64,000 nucleotides of DNA, from positions 1 to 64,000 of the forward strand of contig NZ_QPHL01000016.1 of the NCBI RefSeq assembly GCF_003335675.1, written 5' to 3'. Source of the DNA: Winogradskyella sp. KYW1333. GTDB taxonomy: Bacteria; Bacteroidota; Bacteroidia; Flavobacteriales; Flavobacteriaceae. The notes beneath the pieces were generated by a model that was not told the origin of the DNA, made no database searches, and worked only from the letters and a program-made list of their open reading frames with translations. Positions 44,326-53,436 of the stretch are shown here, piece after piece (the stretch's first letter is position 1; each line of letters begins with the position of its first letter). The position numbers and the translations under genes are program-made.

Positions 44326-45219
44326 CTAATATCCGTTATCAATTTTCTTGTCTTTATGAAAATCTAAACGGTACGAAGCACCAAATGCTATATTAAATAC
44401 TGATGGTGTATCTTTTGTATTAAATGCAATATTGGCATCTAATTGAAAATCTTTATCCCAAAGATAGGCACCACCAACTCTAAAAATGTTATCGGCATAA
44501 AAATCACTATTTATGCCTTGTGCCTCGCCAAAAATAACCCATTTAGGATTGAATGAATGGGTTAATGTCAGAACGTATTGAAAAATTGAATCATCTGATC
44601 CGATTCTGTCTTGAATTAAATTCATTACAAAAACCCAACCTCCATTAAAATTATTTTGAGTTGCTATCATTACTTTTGAGCTAAACCCTTCAACACTTGT
44701 TGCTGTGTATGGGTTTGGGTCACTATCATAATTTGCACCTACGTAAACTGCCACAGCAGGGATTAATGATTTCCATTTGAATTTTCTATTTGCATGATAG
44801 CTATACAGATTTGGTTTATCGTCTTCCGCATTTTTATAAGGATCATAAACCAAATATTTAGCGCCTAGTGTAAAATTTTTAAAATTAGATCTTTTGTTTT
44901 CTACAGGGATTGCGGCATTGTTAAATGTTATTTTATCATTCTGGTAAATGCCATCAAGTGAAAATTCAAGTTGTTCAAACAGAACACCATATCTAATTGA
45001 AAAATCAAGTCCAAATCCACCTACTTCATAGTTAAGGGGTGTATGCTCTTCCTTAACGGTAAATGCTCCAGCTTCAAATTGAAGAATACCTGTGCCAACA
45101 GAGAATGCACTTTCTGAGACACCTGGTCTGTTGGAATTTATGACTTCTGTATATTGACCAAAGGCTGTAAAAAAACTAAATGAAATAAGTAAGGTAAGTA
45201 GTGATCTGAGAATTTTCAT
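44326..45219 (-). CDS. Outer-membrane transporter, MetA-pathway-of-phenol-like barrel
   Basis: 297 aa with a signal peptide (about residues 1-21, ending FTAFG). NSNRPGVSESAFSVGTGILQFEAG is the conserved start of the transporter/MetA-pathway barrel family, and many amphipathic strands follow (LGAKYLVYD, AVAVYVGANYDSD, FGASYRLDFHKD). It probably forms an outer-membrane channel. Its stop overlaps the extended form of the acyltransferase gene and is 23 nt before that gene's likely ATG. The genes could form a small minus-strand operon, with the barrel gene first. Substrate unknown. Confidence 0.85.
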   Translation of the reverse strand: MKILRSLLTLLISFSFFTAFGQYTEVINSNRPGVSESAFSVGTGILQFEAGAFTVKEEHTPLNYEVGGFGLDFSIRYGVLFEQLEFSLDGIYQNDKITFNNAAIPVENKRSNFKNFTLGAKYLVYDPYKNAEDDKPNLYSYHANRKFKWKSLIPAVAVYVGANYDSDPNPYTATSVEGFSSKVMIATQNNFNGGWVFVMNLIQDRIGSDDSIFQYVLTLTHSFNPKWVIFGEAQGINSDFYADNIFRVGGAYLWDKDFQLDANIAFNTKDTPSVFNIAFGASYRLDFHKDKKIDNGY

Positions 45220-45343
45220 TGGTTTTTGTTTAAATTCAAATATATATATTTTATAGTTTTTTTAGGGAATTATAACGTATTATAAATTATGATAATTGTA
45301 TTTTTGATTAGAATTTGATAATATGATATATACGGCGTCGGTA

Positions 45344-45613
45344 ATGGGATTATTGAGAACTATATTAATTATTTTACTAATCTATTTTGGATTAAAGATA
45401 TTGTCACGAATTTTTGCTCCATTACTTTTGCGTTTTGTTGCTAAGAAGGCAGAGCGACGATTTGGTGATCAATTCGGTGGTTTTCAAAATCAAAACAATA
45501 GTCGGAATGACCACAGAAAAGAAGGTGAGACTGTAATAGATAAAATGCCGAATAAGTCTAAAAATTCAAATGATAAAGTAGGAGAATATATAGATTACGA
45601 GGAAATAGAGTAA
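45344..45613 (+). CDS. DUF4834 family small membrane protein
   Basis: 89 aa starting MGLLRTILIILLIYFGLKIL (ATG 45344), which matches DUF4834 with a single transmembrane helix and a charged cytosolic C-terminus (EYIDYEEIE). An upstream ATG at 45323 would add seven residues and cannot be excluded. A TATTTTTG box (45299-45306) lies upstream. It precedes the YfhO gene by 65 nt, a linkage common in Flavobacteriia. Function unknown. Confidence 0.85.
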   Translation: MGLLRTILIILLIYFGLKILSRIFAPLLLRFVAKKAERRFGDQFGGFQNQNNSRNDHRKEGETVIDKMPNKSKNSNDKVGEYIDYEEIE

Positions 45614-45677
45614 GTCATATCAAATTCTTTTCAAAAAAATAACTACTTTTCAGTATCATTCAAATCTTTCATAATTC

Positions 45678-48116
45678 ATGTCGTTTTCTTTGAAGAAATT
45701 TCTTCCGCATCTTTTTGTTTTACTAGGATTCGTTATTTTGTCGTTGGCTTATTTTAGCCCAGTATTGGAGGGTAAAAAGATCTTCCAAAGCGATATCATG
45801 CATTATATAGGCATGGCCCAACAGCAAAAAGAATTTGCAAAATCAACAGGAGAGGAAACCTACTGGACCAATAGTGCGTTTGGAGGAATGCCGACTTATC
45901 AATTAGGTGCAAAATACCCACATAACTATATAAAGAAACTAGACTTAACCTTACGCTTTTTGCCAAGACCTGCAGATTACCTTTTTTTGTATTTTATTGG
46001 TTTTTATATTTTATTATTAAGCTTGAAGGTTGAATTTAAATTGGCTGCTTTTGGTGCCTTAGCCTTTGGGTTTTCAACGTATATGATAATTATTCTTGGT
46101 GTAGGCCATAATTCTAAAGCACATGCTATTGCGTACATACCAATGGTTTTGGCAGGTATAATATTAACTTTTAGAAATAGGTATGTTTTAGGATTTCTAT
46201 TAACCACAATAGCACTAGGATTAGAAATTGTAGCCAATCATTTTCAAATGACCTACTACCTGTTATTGTTAGTCTTAGTAATAGGAATAACATATCTCAT
46301 TGATGCATATAGAAAAAAACTAGTGCCACACTTTTTTAAATCTGTTGGGATTTTAATTGTAGCTACCATAATTGCTGTTGGTTTAAATGCTACCAACTTT
46401 TTGGCCACTCAAGAATATGTTAAGGAAAGTACTCGCGGTAAAAGCGAACTGACTATTAATCCTGATGGTTCACCAAAGGAGGTCTCAACAGGTTTGTCTA
46501 ACGAATACATAACAGAATACAGCTATGGGATTTGGGAAACCTTTAATCTTTACATTCCTAAATTTATGGGTGGTGGAAATTCGGAAGATGTCGGAAAGGA
46601 AAGCGCAACTTACAAAGCTTATGTAAATCTTGGTGCATCGCCTATTGAAGCATTAGAAGCATCTAGAGAAGCACCTATGTATTGGGGAGATCAGCCAATA
46701 GTTGAAGCACCAGCTTACGTTGGCGCTGTAATTATTTTCTTATTTGTTCTTGGTCTGTTTTTAGTGAAAGGAAGATTAAAATGGTGGTTAGTTGGTGGTA
46801 CTATTTTTTCATTACTATTGTCCTACGGTAAGAATTTAGATTTCCTTACTAATCTCTTTATTGAATATGTGCCGTTGTACAATAAATTTAGGGCAGTGAG
46901 TTCAGTACAGGTCATTCTTGAATTATGTGTACCTATATTAGGTGTTTTTGCATTAGTACGTTTGTTTAATGACTTTCAAAATAATGAAGATAAATTAAGG
47001 TATTTAAAATACACAGTAATTATTACGGCAGGTCTTTGTGTTGTGTTTCTACTATTTAAATCCTCTCTTTTTGATTTTGAAGGATTACGCGATGACAGAT
47101 ATGCTCAGGCTTATGGTCAGCACTTCGTAGACGCATTAATTGAAGATAGAAAAGCATTGTTTACTACTGATACCCTAAGAACGCTGATTTTCGTTTTGCT
47201 GTCCGCAGGAACCGTATTTCTTTTTTTAAAGGAAAAGCTCTCAGAAAAAAAGGTTGTAATTGTGTTTGTAATTTTAGTTCTATTTGATTTGGTTTCGGTT
47301 GATCGAGAATACGTAAATAGTAGTAATTTTAAATCTGCACGAATTGTTGATATGCCATATCAGGCAAACACGGCAGATAAGGATATATTGAGGGATAAAA
47401 GTCATTTTAGAGTCTTGGACATGTCGTCCCAAGGTCAGAGTCAACCTGGAAAGGCTGCCTATTTCCATAATTCTTTATTGGGTTACCATGCCGCTAAACT
47501 TGGACGTTATAATGAACTACTAGATTTTCATGTTTATAGAAACAACATTAATGTCTTAAACATGCTTAATACAAAATATATTATCATTGAAGAGCAAGGC
47601 CAAGTACTGCCTTATACAAATAAAGAAACCAATGGTAATGCTTGGTTTATTAGGGAATTGGAAATTGTTGAAACTGCTAATGAAGAAATAAAAGCTCTCG
47701 ATAGTTTAGATACAAAATTGAAGGCAGTAATTCAAAAATCACTATTAAGTTCGAATATTTTAAAAGAAAGTTATTCACTAGATTCAATTGCCTCGATAGA
47801 GTTAATAGAATTTAAACCTAACTACTTAAAGTATGAAACCAACAATAGTAATAGCGCTTTTGCTGTATTTTCAGAGATATATTACCAGCCAGGTTGGATT
47901 TCGTTAATAGACGGTCAAGAAGTCCCACATCAACGAGTAAATTATGTTTTAAGAGGGATGTCAATACCAAAAGGTACTCATATAATCGAATTTAAATTTG
48001 AGCCTCAAGTGGTTAAAATAGGTAGTAAAATTGCATTGGCCAGTTCTGTAGTTTTAGGTATTTTGTTATTCTTAGGACTCTTCTTTGAGTTTAAACGTAA
48101 AAAAATTGATACTTAG
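45678..48116 (+). CDS. YfhO family membrane protein
   Basis: 812 aa with about 12 membrane helices in the first two-thirds (LPHLFVLLGFVILSLAYFS and following) and a soluble C-terminal beta domain before a last helix. The signature FQSDIMHYIGMAQQQKEF and TNSAFGGMPTYQLG in the first extracytoplasmic loop is characteristic of Bacteroidota YfhO. The family is a GT-C-fold group linked to lipoteichoic acid glycosylation in Bacillus; here it presumably transfers a lipid-linked sugar. It starts a transcript with a glycosyltransferase (9 nt on) and a flippase. Confidence 0.9.
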   Translation: MSFSLKKFLPHLFVLLGFVILSLAYFSPVLEGKKIFQSDIMHYIGMAQQQKEFAKSTGEETYWTNSAFGGMPTYQLGAKYPHNYIKKLDLTLRFLPRPADYLFLYFIGFYILLLSLKVEFKLAAFGALAFGFSTYMIIILGVGHNSKAHAIAYIPMVLAGIILTFRNRYVLGFLLTTIALGLEIVANHFQMTYYLLLLVLVIGITYLIDAYRKKLVPHFFKSVGILIVATIIAVGLNATNFLATQEYVKESTRGKSELTINPDGSPKEVSTGLSNEYITEYSYGIWETFNLYIPKFMGGGNSEDVGKESATYKAYVNLGASPIEALEASREAPMYWGDQPIVEAPAYVGAVIIFLFVLGLFLVKGRLKWWLVGGTIFSLLLSYGKNLDFLTNLFIEYVPLYNKFRAVSSVQVILELCVPILGVFALVRLFNDFQNNEDKLRYLKYTVIITAGLCVVFLLFKSSLFDFEGLRDDRYAQAYGQHFVDALIEDRKALFTTDTLRTLIFVLLSAGTVFLFLKEKLSEKKVVIVFVILVLFDLVSVDREYVNSSNFKSARIVDMPYQANTADKDILRDKSHFRVLDMSSQGQSQPGKAAYFHNSLLGYHAAKLGRYNELLDFHVYRNNINVLNMLNTKYIIIEEQGQVLPYTNKETNGNAWFIRELEIVETANEEIKALDSLDTKLKAVIQKSLLSSNILKESYSLDSIASIELIEFKPNYLKYETNNSNSAFAVFSEIYYQPGWISLIDGQEVPHQRVNYVLRGMSIPKGTHIIEFKFEPQVVKIGSKIALASSVVLGILLFLGLFFEFKRKKIDT

Positions 48117-48125
48117 TTTATAGTA

Positions 48126-49415
48126 ATGTCATCAAAGAAAGTCTTAGTGATTACCTATTACTGGCCACCAGCTGGTGGTCCTGGTGTGCAACGCTGGTTA
48201 AAATTCGTAAAGTATTTAGCAGATTTTAATGTAACACCATTTGTTTTTTGTCCTGAAAATCCAAGTTACCCAATAGTTGATGAGACTTTAGTTAATGAAA
48301 TACCAGAGGGTATAAAGATAGTTAAGCGTTCAATTAAAGAACCCTATCGATTTGCTAGTGCATTTTCAAGTAAAAGCACAAAAAACATAAGCTCAGGGAT
48401 AATACCGAAGTCAAAGAAACAATCTGTAATAGAAAAACTATTACTTTTTATAAGAGGCAACTTTTTCATTCCTGATGCACGTAAAAATTGGGTTAAACCA
48501 TCGGTGAAATTTCTTTCAAAGTTTATTACAGAAAATGATATTGATTCTATAATTACCACAGGTCCACCTCATAGTTTGCATTTAATAGGATTAGCTTTAA
48601 AAAACGCAATAGGAGTCAAGTGGATTGCAGATTTTAGAGATCCATGGACAACAATTGGGTATCACAAAGAATTGAAATTAACTTCTATATCTAAGAAAAA
48701 GCATAGAAATCTCGAATCAAGAGTACTGAACAATGCTGACGAGATAATTGTCACTAGTAAAAATACTAAAGCCGAGTTTTCATCTAAAACAAAACAGCCC
48801 ATTACGGTAATTACAAATGGTTATGATACTCATAATGTAATAATTGATATGAAGGATGAAAAGTTTACCTTCTCACATATTGGATCTTTATTATCTGAGA
48901 GAAATCCGCAGGTGTTGTGGGAAGTACTTTCAGAAATCATTTCTGAAAGTGAGGGTTTTGCCGAATACTTTCAATTGAATTTAATTGGAGTTGTCAGCGA
49001 GGAAGTAATTCAATCAATGAGGTACCATCAGCTTGATAAATACATGAATATAATGGGCTATGTTGAACATAAAGAAGCACTGGCTTATCAAATGAAATCT
49101 CAAGTATTATTGTTAATTGAAATAGATTCTGAGGATACAAAATCAATAATACCAGGTAAAGTTTTTGAATATTTGATTTCTGAAACTCCAATTTTAGCCA
49201 TTGGCCCATCTGATTCTGATGTGGAGAAAATAATAATATCAACAAATACTGGGTTTTATTTTACATATAATGACAAGGGTAATCTAAAGACTAAAATTTT
49301 ATCATTATTTGCGGATTATAAGTCTCAGAATATTGAAGTAAATGCAGTTGGCCTAGAACAATATAGCCGTAAATCTTTAACCGAAAAATTGAGCAAAATT
49401 ATTCATAGGGTTTAA
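48126..49415 (+). CDS. Glycosyltransferase (family 4-like)
   Basis: 429 aa. The N-terminal Rossmann domain starts VLVITYYWPPAGGPGVQRWL with the GGPGVQR donor loop, and the C-terminal half contains a GT-B domain with FTFSHIGSLLSERNPQVLW and KVFEYLISETPILAIGP, the E(x7)E-like position. It is a cytosolic GT-B enzyme with retaining chemistry expected. Starts 9 nt after yfhO and is followed by a flippase, so the three may act on one surface glycan. Confidence 0.9.
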   Translation: MSSKKVLVITYYWPPAGGPGVQRWLKFVKYLADFNVTPFVFCPENPSYPIVDETLVNEIPEGIKIVKRSIKEPYRFASAFSSKSTKNISSGIIPKSKKQSVIEKLLLFIRGNFFIPDARKNWVKPSVKFLSKFITENDIDSIITTGPPHSLHLIGLALKNAIGVKWIADFRDPWTTIGYHKELKLTSISKKKHRNLESRVLNNADEIIVTSKNTKAEFSSKTKQPITVITNGYDTHNVIIDMKDEKFTFSHIGSLLSERNPQVLWEVLSEIISESEGFAEYFQLNLIGVVSEEVIQSMRYHQLDKYMNIMGYVEHKEALAYQMKSQVLLLIEIDSEDTKSIIPGKVFEYLISETPILAIGPSDSDVEKIIISTNTGFYFTYNDKGNLKTKILSLFADYKSQNIEVNAVGLEQYSRKSLTEKLSKIIHRV

Positions 49416-49463
49416 TAATGAAGCTTTTATCATAAATAAAATTAAGTTGTAAATTGCCTAGCA

Positions 49464-50921
49464 ATGGGCATCATTTTAAAACAATCTTTCAAAAATACCA
49501 TTAGTACTTATCTAGGTTTTGGTATAGGTGCTATTAATACGCTTTTTCTTTATACCAATCTTTTAACTGATCAATATTATGGATTAGTCGCATTTTTGTT
49601 TTCTACAGCCAATATTATGATGCCATTTATGGCGTTTGGCGTTCATAATGCGATAATAAAATATTATTCTTCTTTTAAAACAAAAAATAGTATTAATGGA
49701 TTCCTAACATTGATGCTGTTCCTTCCATTAATCTTTATTATTCCAGTTGGGACTATAGGTTATTTCTCATATGAAACTATAGGTTCCTTTCTTTCTAGAG
49801 AAAATTCAATTGTAGAAAATTATACATGGTATATTTTTATTTTGGCCATTGCTATGGCCTATTTTGAGATCTTTTTTGCGTGGACAAAAGTGCAAATGCA
49901 AACTGTTTTTGGAAATATAATGAAAGAAGTTTTCCATAGAGTAGCCATAATGATTTTGTTATTCGCAGTTTATCTTAATTGGCTTAGCATAGATGAGTTT
50001 ATTATTGGATTGGTAGGAGTTTACGTTTTAAGAATGCTTATAATGAAATTATATGCCTATACTGTTAGATTTCCAAAACTTGTATTTCAATTACCAAATA
50101 ATTTATCATCTATATTTAAGTATGCTTTATTAATGATAATTGCTGGCTCTGTTGCAATGTTGATTTTGGATATAGACAAGTTTATGATAGGCATACTAAT
50201 AGAAGATATTGAACAAGTAGCATATTACAGTGTAGCAATATTTATAGCTACTGTTATAGCCGTGCCACAGCGAGCTATGCATCAAATTATGATGCCGTTA
50301 ACAGCGAAGTATTTAAATGATAATGATTTAACTGCGCTTGAAGATTTGTATAAACGTAGTTCCATGACTCTATTGGTAGTAAGTGGTTTTATTTTTTTAC
50401 TAATAGTTTTAAATATTAATCAGCTTTATCTTATCCTACCAAAAGAATTTACTGGTGGCCTATTTGTTGTTTTTATTGTCAGTCTAGCTAAACTCTATGA
50501 TAACAGTTTAGGAAATAATAATGCCATACTCTTTAATAGCGAATACTATAAGATGGTTCTATATTTTGGTGTTTTTCTTGCGATTACTGCTATAGTATTG
50601 AATATTATTTTTATTCCAAGGTATGGAATTGAAGGTTCTGCACTTGCCACTTTTTTAGCAATTGTATTTTATAATACGGTGAAAATCCTTTTTGTTAAAC
50701 GGAAATTTAATATGCAACCGTTTTCAGCTGAATCGTTGAAAATATGCCTTTTACTAGTAGTTTCGGTTCTAGTTATGTATTTCTGGGACTTTCCGTTTCA
50801 TCCAATTCTTAATATAGCATTAAAATCTACTTTAATTGGGATTTTATACTTTGTGAGTATTTATAAATTAAATGTTTCAGAAGACGTTAATGAGCAAATA
50901 AAAAGATATCTAAAGTTTTAA
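49464..50921 (+). CDS. Polysaccharide flippase (MATE/Wzx-like)
   Basis: 485 aa, 14 hydrophobic helices, in the multidrug/oligosaccharidyl-lipid/polysaccharide exporter superfamily. Start MGIILKQSFKNTISTYLGFGIGAIN is typical of flavobacterial flippases with a lysine after the first helix. It probably moves undecaprenyl-linked repeat units across the inner membrane. It follows the glycosyltransferase by 48 nt; no polymerase is nearby, so the glycan may be short. Confidence 0.88.
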   Translation: MGIILKQSFKNTISTYLGFGIGAINTLFLYTNLLTDQYYGLVAFLFSTANIMMPFMAFGVHNAIIKYYSSFKTKNSINGFLTLMLFLPLIFIIPVGTIGYFSYETIGSFLSRENSIVENYTWYIFILAIAMAYFEIFFAWTKVQMQTVFGNIMKEVFHRVAIMILLFAVYLNWLSIDEFIIGLVGVYVLRMLIMKLYAYTVRFPKLVFQLPNNLSSIFKYALLMIIAGSVAMLILDIDKFMIGILIEDIEQVAYYSVAIFIATVIAVPQRAMHQIMMPLTAKYLNDNDLTALEDLYKRSSMTLLVVSGFIFLLIVLNINQLYLILPKEFTGGLFVVFIVSLAKLYDNSLGNNNAILFNSEYYKMVLYFGVFLAITAIVLNIIFIPRYGIEGSALATFLAIVFYNTVKILFVKRKFNMQPFSAESLKICLLLVVSVLVMYFWDFPFHPILNIALKSTLIGILYFVSIYKLNVSEDVNEQIKRYLKF

Positions 50922-50937
50922 GTACCTATATAAATAA

Positions 50938-50981
50938 GAAGCCCCGCAAGGTACTCTGAGGCATACAGCACGCGGGACTTC
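50938..50981. terminator. Hairpin between convergent flippase and FGR-protein genes
   Basis: GAAGCCCCGC (50938-50947) pairs with GCGGGACTTC (50972-50981) with one mismatch and a long loop. It is GC-rich for this genome. There is no clean T run on the plus strand; on the minus strand the stem is followed by TTATTTATA. It may stop both transcripts. Confidence 0.6.
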
Positions 50982-51007
50982 TACTAACCAACCAAAAAAA
51001 TCATTTT

Positions 51008-52363
51008 TTATCTTCTTGCTCGTCTTGAACTTGATCTTGTAGAACTTTGGTTGCTTTTTCTACTGCTTTTAGATCTTGTCAATACCGACGATGACTTTCT
51101 CTTATTTTGTATTTTACTTCTTTGTCTACTGTTTTTCGATGTTGTTCTACTATAATTACGAGAACTAGCCAATTTTGGTTTTCTAACAGAAGTACTTTTT
51201 GTTCCTGTTCGTTCATTGGACACAGAAGATCTACTTCTGGTTACATTTTCTTTTAAATTTCTTGAACGTGTATTGTTATTTAATCTACTTGTTCTATTTT
51301 GAGATGTTACTCTTGAGTTAGATCGGGAACTAGTAGCGTTACTATTACTAAAACTTTGTGATCTACTTAAAGTATTTTCTCTAGAATTTGTTCTCGTGTT
51401 AACACCACGTTCAACATTCCTACTATTAGATCTAGTGTTTACACCGCGCTCAATATTTCTGCTATTGGATCTAGTACTCAGACTTCGTTCAGAGTTTCTA
51501 GATGAAGAGCGGGATGTTAATGATCCTGATGTATTAGTTGTTCCAGTGCGCATAGTACCAGAATTGCTTACAATACGCGTTGATCTAGACCTTGTAATTT
51601 CTGCATTTCTACGTTCTACTGATTTCTGAACATTTCGTTCCGTTCTATTTCGAGGAGTTTGAGCATATCTATTTGAGTTTCTGGTAGATGCATTACGTCT
51701 TCCATATTGTGGGTTACCACGACTTCCATTTTGAACATTATAATATCTTACATTGTTTCTGTATGGTCTATACCAAATATGTCGTACAGGCGTGTAAAAC
51801 TGTCTGTATGGATATGTGTTTATTACACAGAAACTTACCGGAGGAATTGCATAGTATCTATGCCATGGTCTCCAAACATAACCTCTGTTATAGACATTTA
51901 TAAACCCATCATATCTCCAGAAATTATTTCTGTAATAAATGTTTAATCCACCAATTCTATTAACTCTTCCAAACCCATTATAATTGATAAAGATGTTACC
52001 TATTTGGTTTACCCTACCATAATAATCATAGAAGATCGGTGTATTTTCTATTTGAATAATTGCCCCATAACCATCGTACTGTACGTATGCATTATAATCA
52101 AAACCCGTATTAAAGCTTAAAGTAAAGCCTGGTCTATTGATGCCAACGCTAACATTTGGTCCATATTGAGGCATGTAGAAATCGAACTGACCATCTGGGT
52201 ATACAGAGAATTCAATACCTGCTTCCATAAATATGAAAGAATTACCATAACCTCTCACATAATTATTAATTGAAGCATCAGCTTCCTTTGAACTTGTGTT
52301 GGTTGCAAATACTGTGGTGCTAGCTGTCACCAAAACTGCAAATAAATATAGTAATCGTTTCAT
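51008..52363 (-). CDS. Secreted FGR-motif protein with Ser/Arg-rich repeat tail
   Basis: 451 aa. A signal peptide (about 1-20) and a domain of about 190 residues with repeated short blocks (FINYNGFGRVNRIGG and YGRVNQIGNIF) are followed by a very basic Ser/Arg/Asn-rich tail (about residues 205-451) with near-identical units of SRNIERGVNTRSN type. The N-terminal part is paralogous to 52529-53215. It has no known enzymatic motif and is likely secreted, binding polyanions such as LPS, DNA or glycans. A sigma-54-type promoter (52401-52417) precedes it. Family not recognised. Confidence 0.82.
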   Translation of the reverse strand: MKRLLYLFAVLVTASTTVFATNTSSKEADASINNYVRGYGNSFIFMEAGIEFSVYPDGQFDFYMPQYGPNVSVGINRPGFTLSFNTGFDYNAYVQYDGYGAIIQIENTPIFYDYYGRVNQIGNIFINYNGFGRVNRIGGLNIYYRNNFWRYDGFINVYNRGYVWRPWHRYYAIPPVSFCVINTYPYRQFYTPVRHIWYRPYRNNVRYYNVQNGSRGNPQYGRRNASTRNSNRYAQTPRNRTERNVQKSVERRNAEITRSRSTRIVSNSGTMRTGTTNTSGSLTSRSSSRNSERSLSTRSNSRNIERGVNTRSNSRNVERGVNTRTNSRENTLSRSQSFSNSNATSSRSNSRVTSQNRTSRLNNNTRSRNLKENVTRSRSSVSNERTGTKSTSVRKPKLASSRNYSRTTSKNSRQRSKIQNKRKSSSVLTRSKSSRKSNQSSTRSSSRRARR

Positions 52364-52400
52364 AGTAAAAGGGTTTTAAAATTACACTCATTACCTATGA

Positions 52401-52417
52401 TACAAACAGCGTGCCAA
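52401..52417 (-). promoter_or_regulatory. Sigma-54-type promoter of the SR-tail FGR gene
   Basis: On the minus strand TTGGCACG (52417-52410), 4 nt, TTGTA (52405-52401). This matches TGGCACG-N4-TTGCW except at one base of the -12 part. The ATG is 38 nt downstream of the -12 element, giving a leader of roughly 25-30 nt. Confidence 0.72.
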
Positions 52418-52458
52418 AAAACTTAAAATCCTGATTGTTAGCGAGATATATTAAAAGA

Positions 52459-52495
52459 AAAACCCTGAATTATTTGGGGTAATATTCAGGGTTTT
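52459..52495 (-). terminator. Rho-independent terminator after the second FGR gene
   Basis: AAAACCCTGAAT (52459-52470) pairs perfectly with ATTCAGGGTTTT (52484-52495), 12 bp. Read on the minus strand, the stem is followed by TCTTTTAA, so it terminates the gene at 52529-53215. Confidence 0.85.
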
Positions 52496-52528
52496 GAAAC
52501 CACCAAGAAAATCTTAATGGACTATAAA

Positions 52529-53215
52529 TCAATCTGAAATTTTGCTTTTCAGCTTTTTCTGTTTTTTGACTTTTCCATCTTTTTTAAAATAGAAGTATCT
52601 GTCATCATCCCAGTCATCATTAACCCATCTATTGTTTCTTTGTCTTCTTCTATCATAATATCGATCTGATTCAAAATCATTAAAACCATATATACCATTA
52701 CCTGGATTTCTAAAGTTTATTTGTCCACGCGTACCGGTCATAATACCATGTCTGCTGTATAAAACTCTCAATCCTCCAATTTGATGCAGTAAACCACGTC
52801 TGTAATCCATATATACTGAACCTGCCCTGATAATTCTTCCAAATCTGTCGTAATTAATAAATACATTTCCAATACGCCTGACTCTTCCGAATCTATCATG
52901 TCTCACAAGTGTTCCTCGGTTAGATCTTCCGTAACCATGCCCTGGAGCTCCGTAAATTCTACTTCTTCTATTTCGTCTGTCTTTGTAATAGACATCTCGA
53001 GGTGAATCATAGAAAATCTCTGTATTAAAGTCAAAGCTTCCATCAGCAAAGATTAAGAATTCTACACCACGCTCTACAAACAAAATAGGTTGTGCATGAC
53101 GATAGCGTGATGTAATATCTAAATTGATACTTTTATTTTCAGAAAATTTTTCTGTTGCGGATACATTTGTTAATCCCATTAACAAACCTGTAAAAAGTAA
53201 AACTAATTTTTTCAT
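52529..53215 (-). CDS. Secreted FGR-motif protein, short paralogue
   Basis: 228 aa from ATG 53215 (MKKLVLLFTGLLMG); the frame opens 30 nt earlier, but that start lies before the signal peptide and is unlikely. Signal peptide about residues 1-21. Blocks HDRFGRVRRIGNVFINYDRFGRI and RRGLLHQIGGLRVLY echo those of its neighbour at 51008-52363, so the two are paralogues; this one lacks the Ser/Arg tail and ends in a short lysine-rich tail. Very arginine- and tyrosine-rich. A sigma-54-type promoter lies upstream (53283-53299). Function unknown. Confidence 0.82.
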   Translation of the reverse strand: MKKLVLLFTGLLMGLTNVSATEKFSENKSINLDITSRYRHAQPILFVERGVEFLIFADGSFDFNTEIFYDSPRDVYYKDRRNRRSRIYGAPGHGYGRSNRGTLVRHDRFGRVRRIGNVFINYDRFGRIIRAGSVYMDYRRGLLHQIGGLRVLYSRHGIMTGTRGQINFRNPGNGIYGFNDFESDRYYDRRRQRNNRWVNDDWDDDRYFYFKKDGKVKKQKKLKSKISD

Positions 53216-53282
53216 AGTTGTAAAATTTAGATTTTGCCTACTCATATCTAGCTTTTCGCCTTACGCTATTTGTTAAGCCGGT

Positions 53283-53299
53283 TTCAATTAGCGTGCCAT
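53283..53299 (-). promoter_or_regulatory. Sigma-54-type promoter of the short FGR gene
   Basis: On the minus strand ATGGCACG (53299-53292), 4 nt (CTAA), TTGAA (53287-53283). The -24 part TGGCACG is exact and the -12 part differs in two bases from TTGCW. Same spacing as the neighbouring paralogue's site, 68 nt before the ATG. Confidence 0.68.
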
Positions 53300-53436
53300 T
53301 ATTGTAAATACCATATATTCAGGTGATTAAATGAATTATTTATTACTGTGTTGTTACAATATTTATTTTCAATCTTCTATATTCTGAGTGAAGTGTATTA
53401 GAAATTTTACTAATTTTAAACAGACATTAACCAACC

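Noticed and set aside
51380-51490. Tandem-like DNA repeats that might suggest a small repeat array
   Set aside because: They are in-frame protein repeats of the SR-rich tail with varying codons. They lack the constant repeat and unique spacer pattern of CRISPR.
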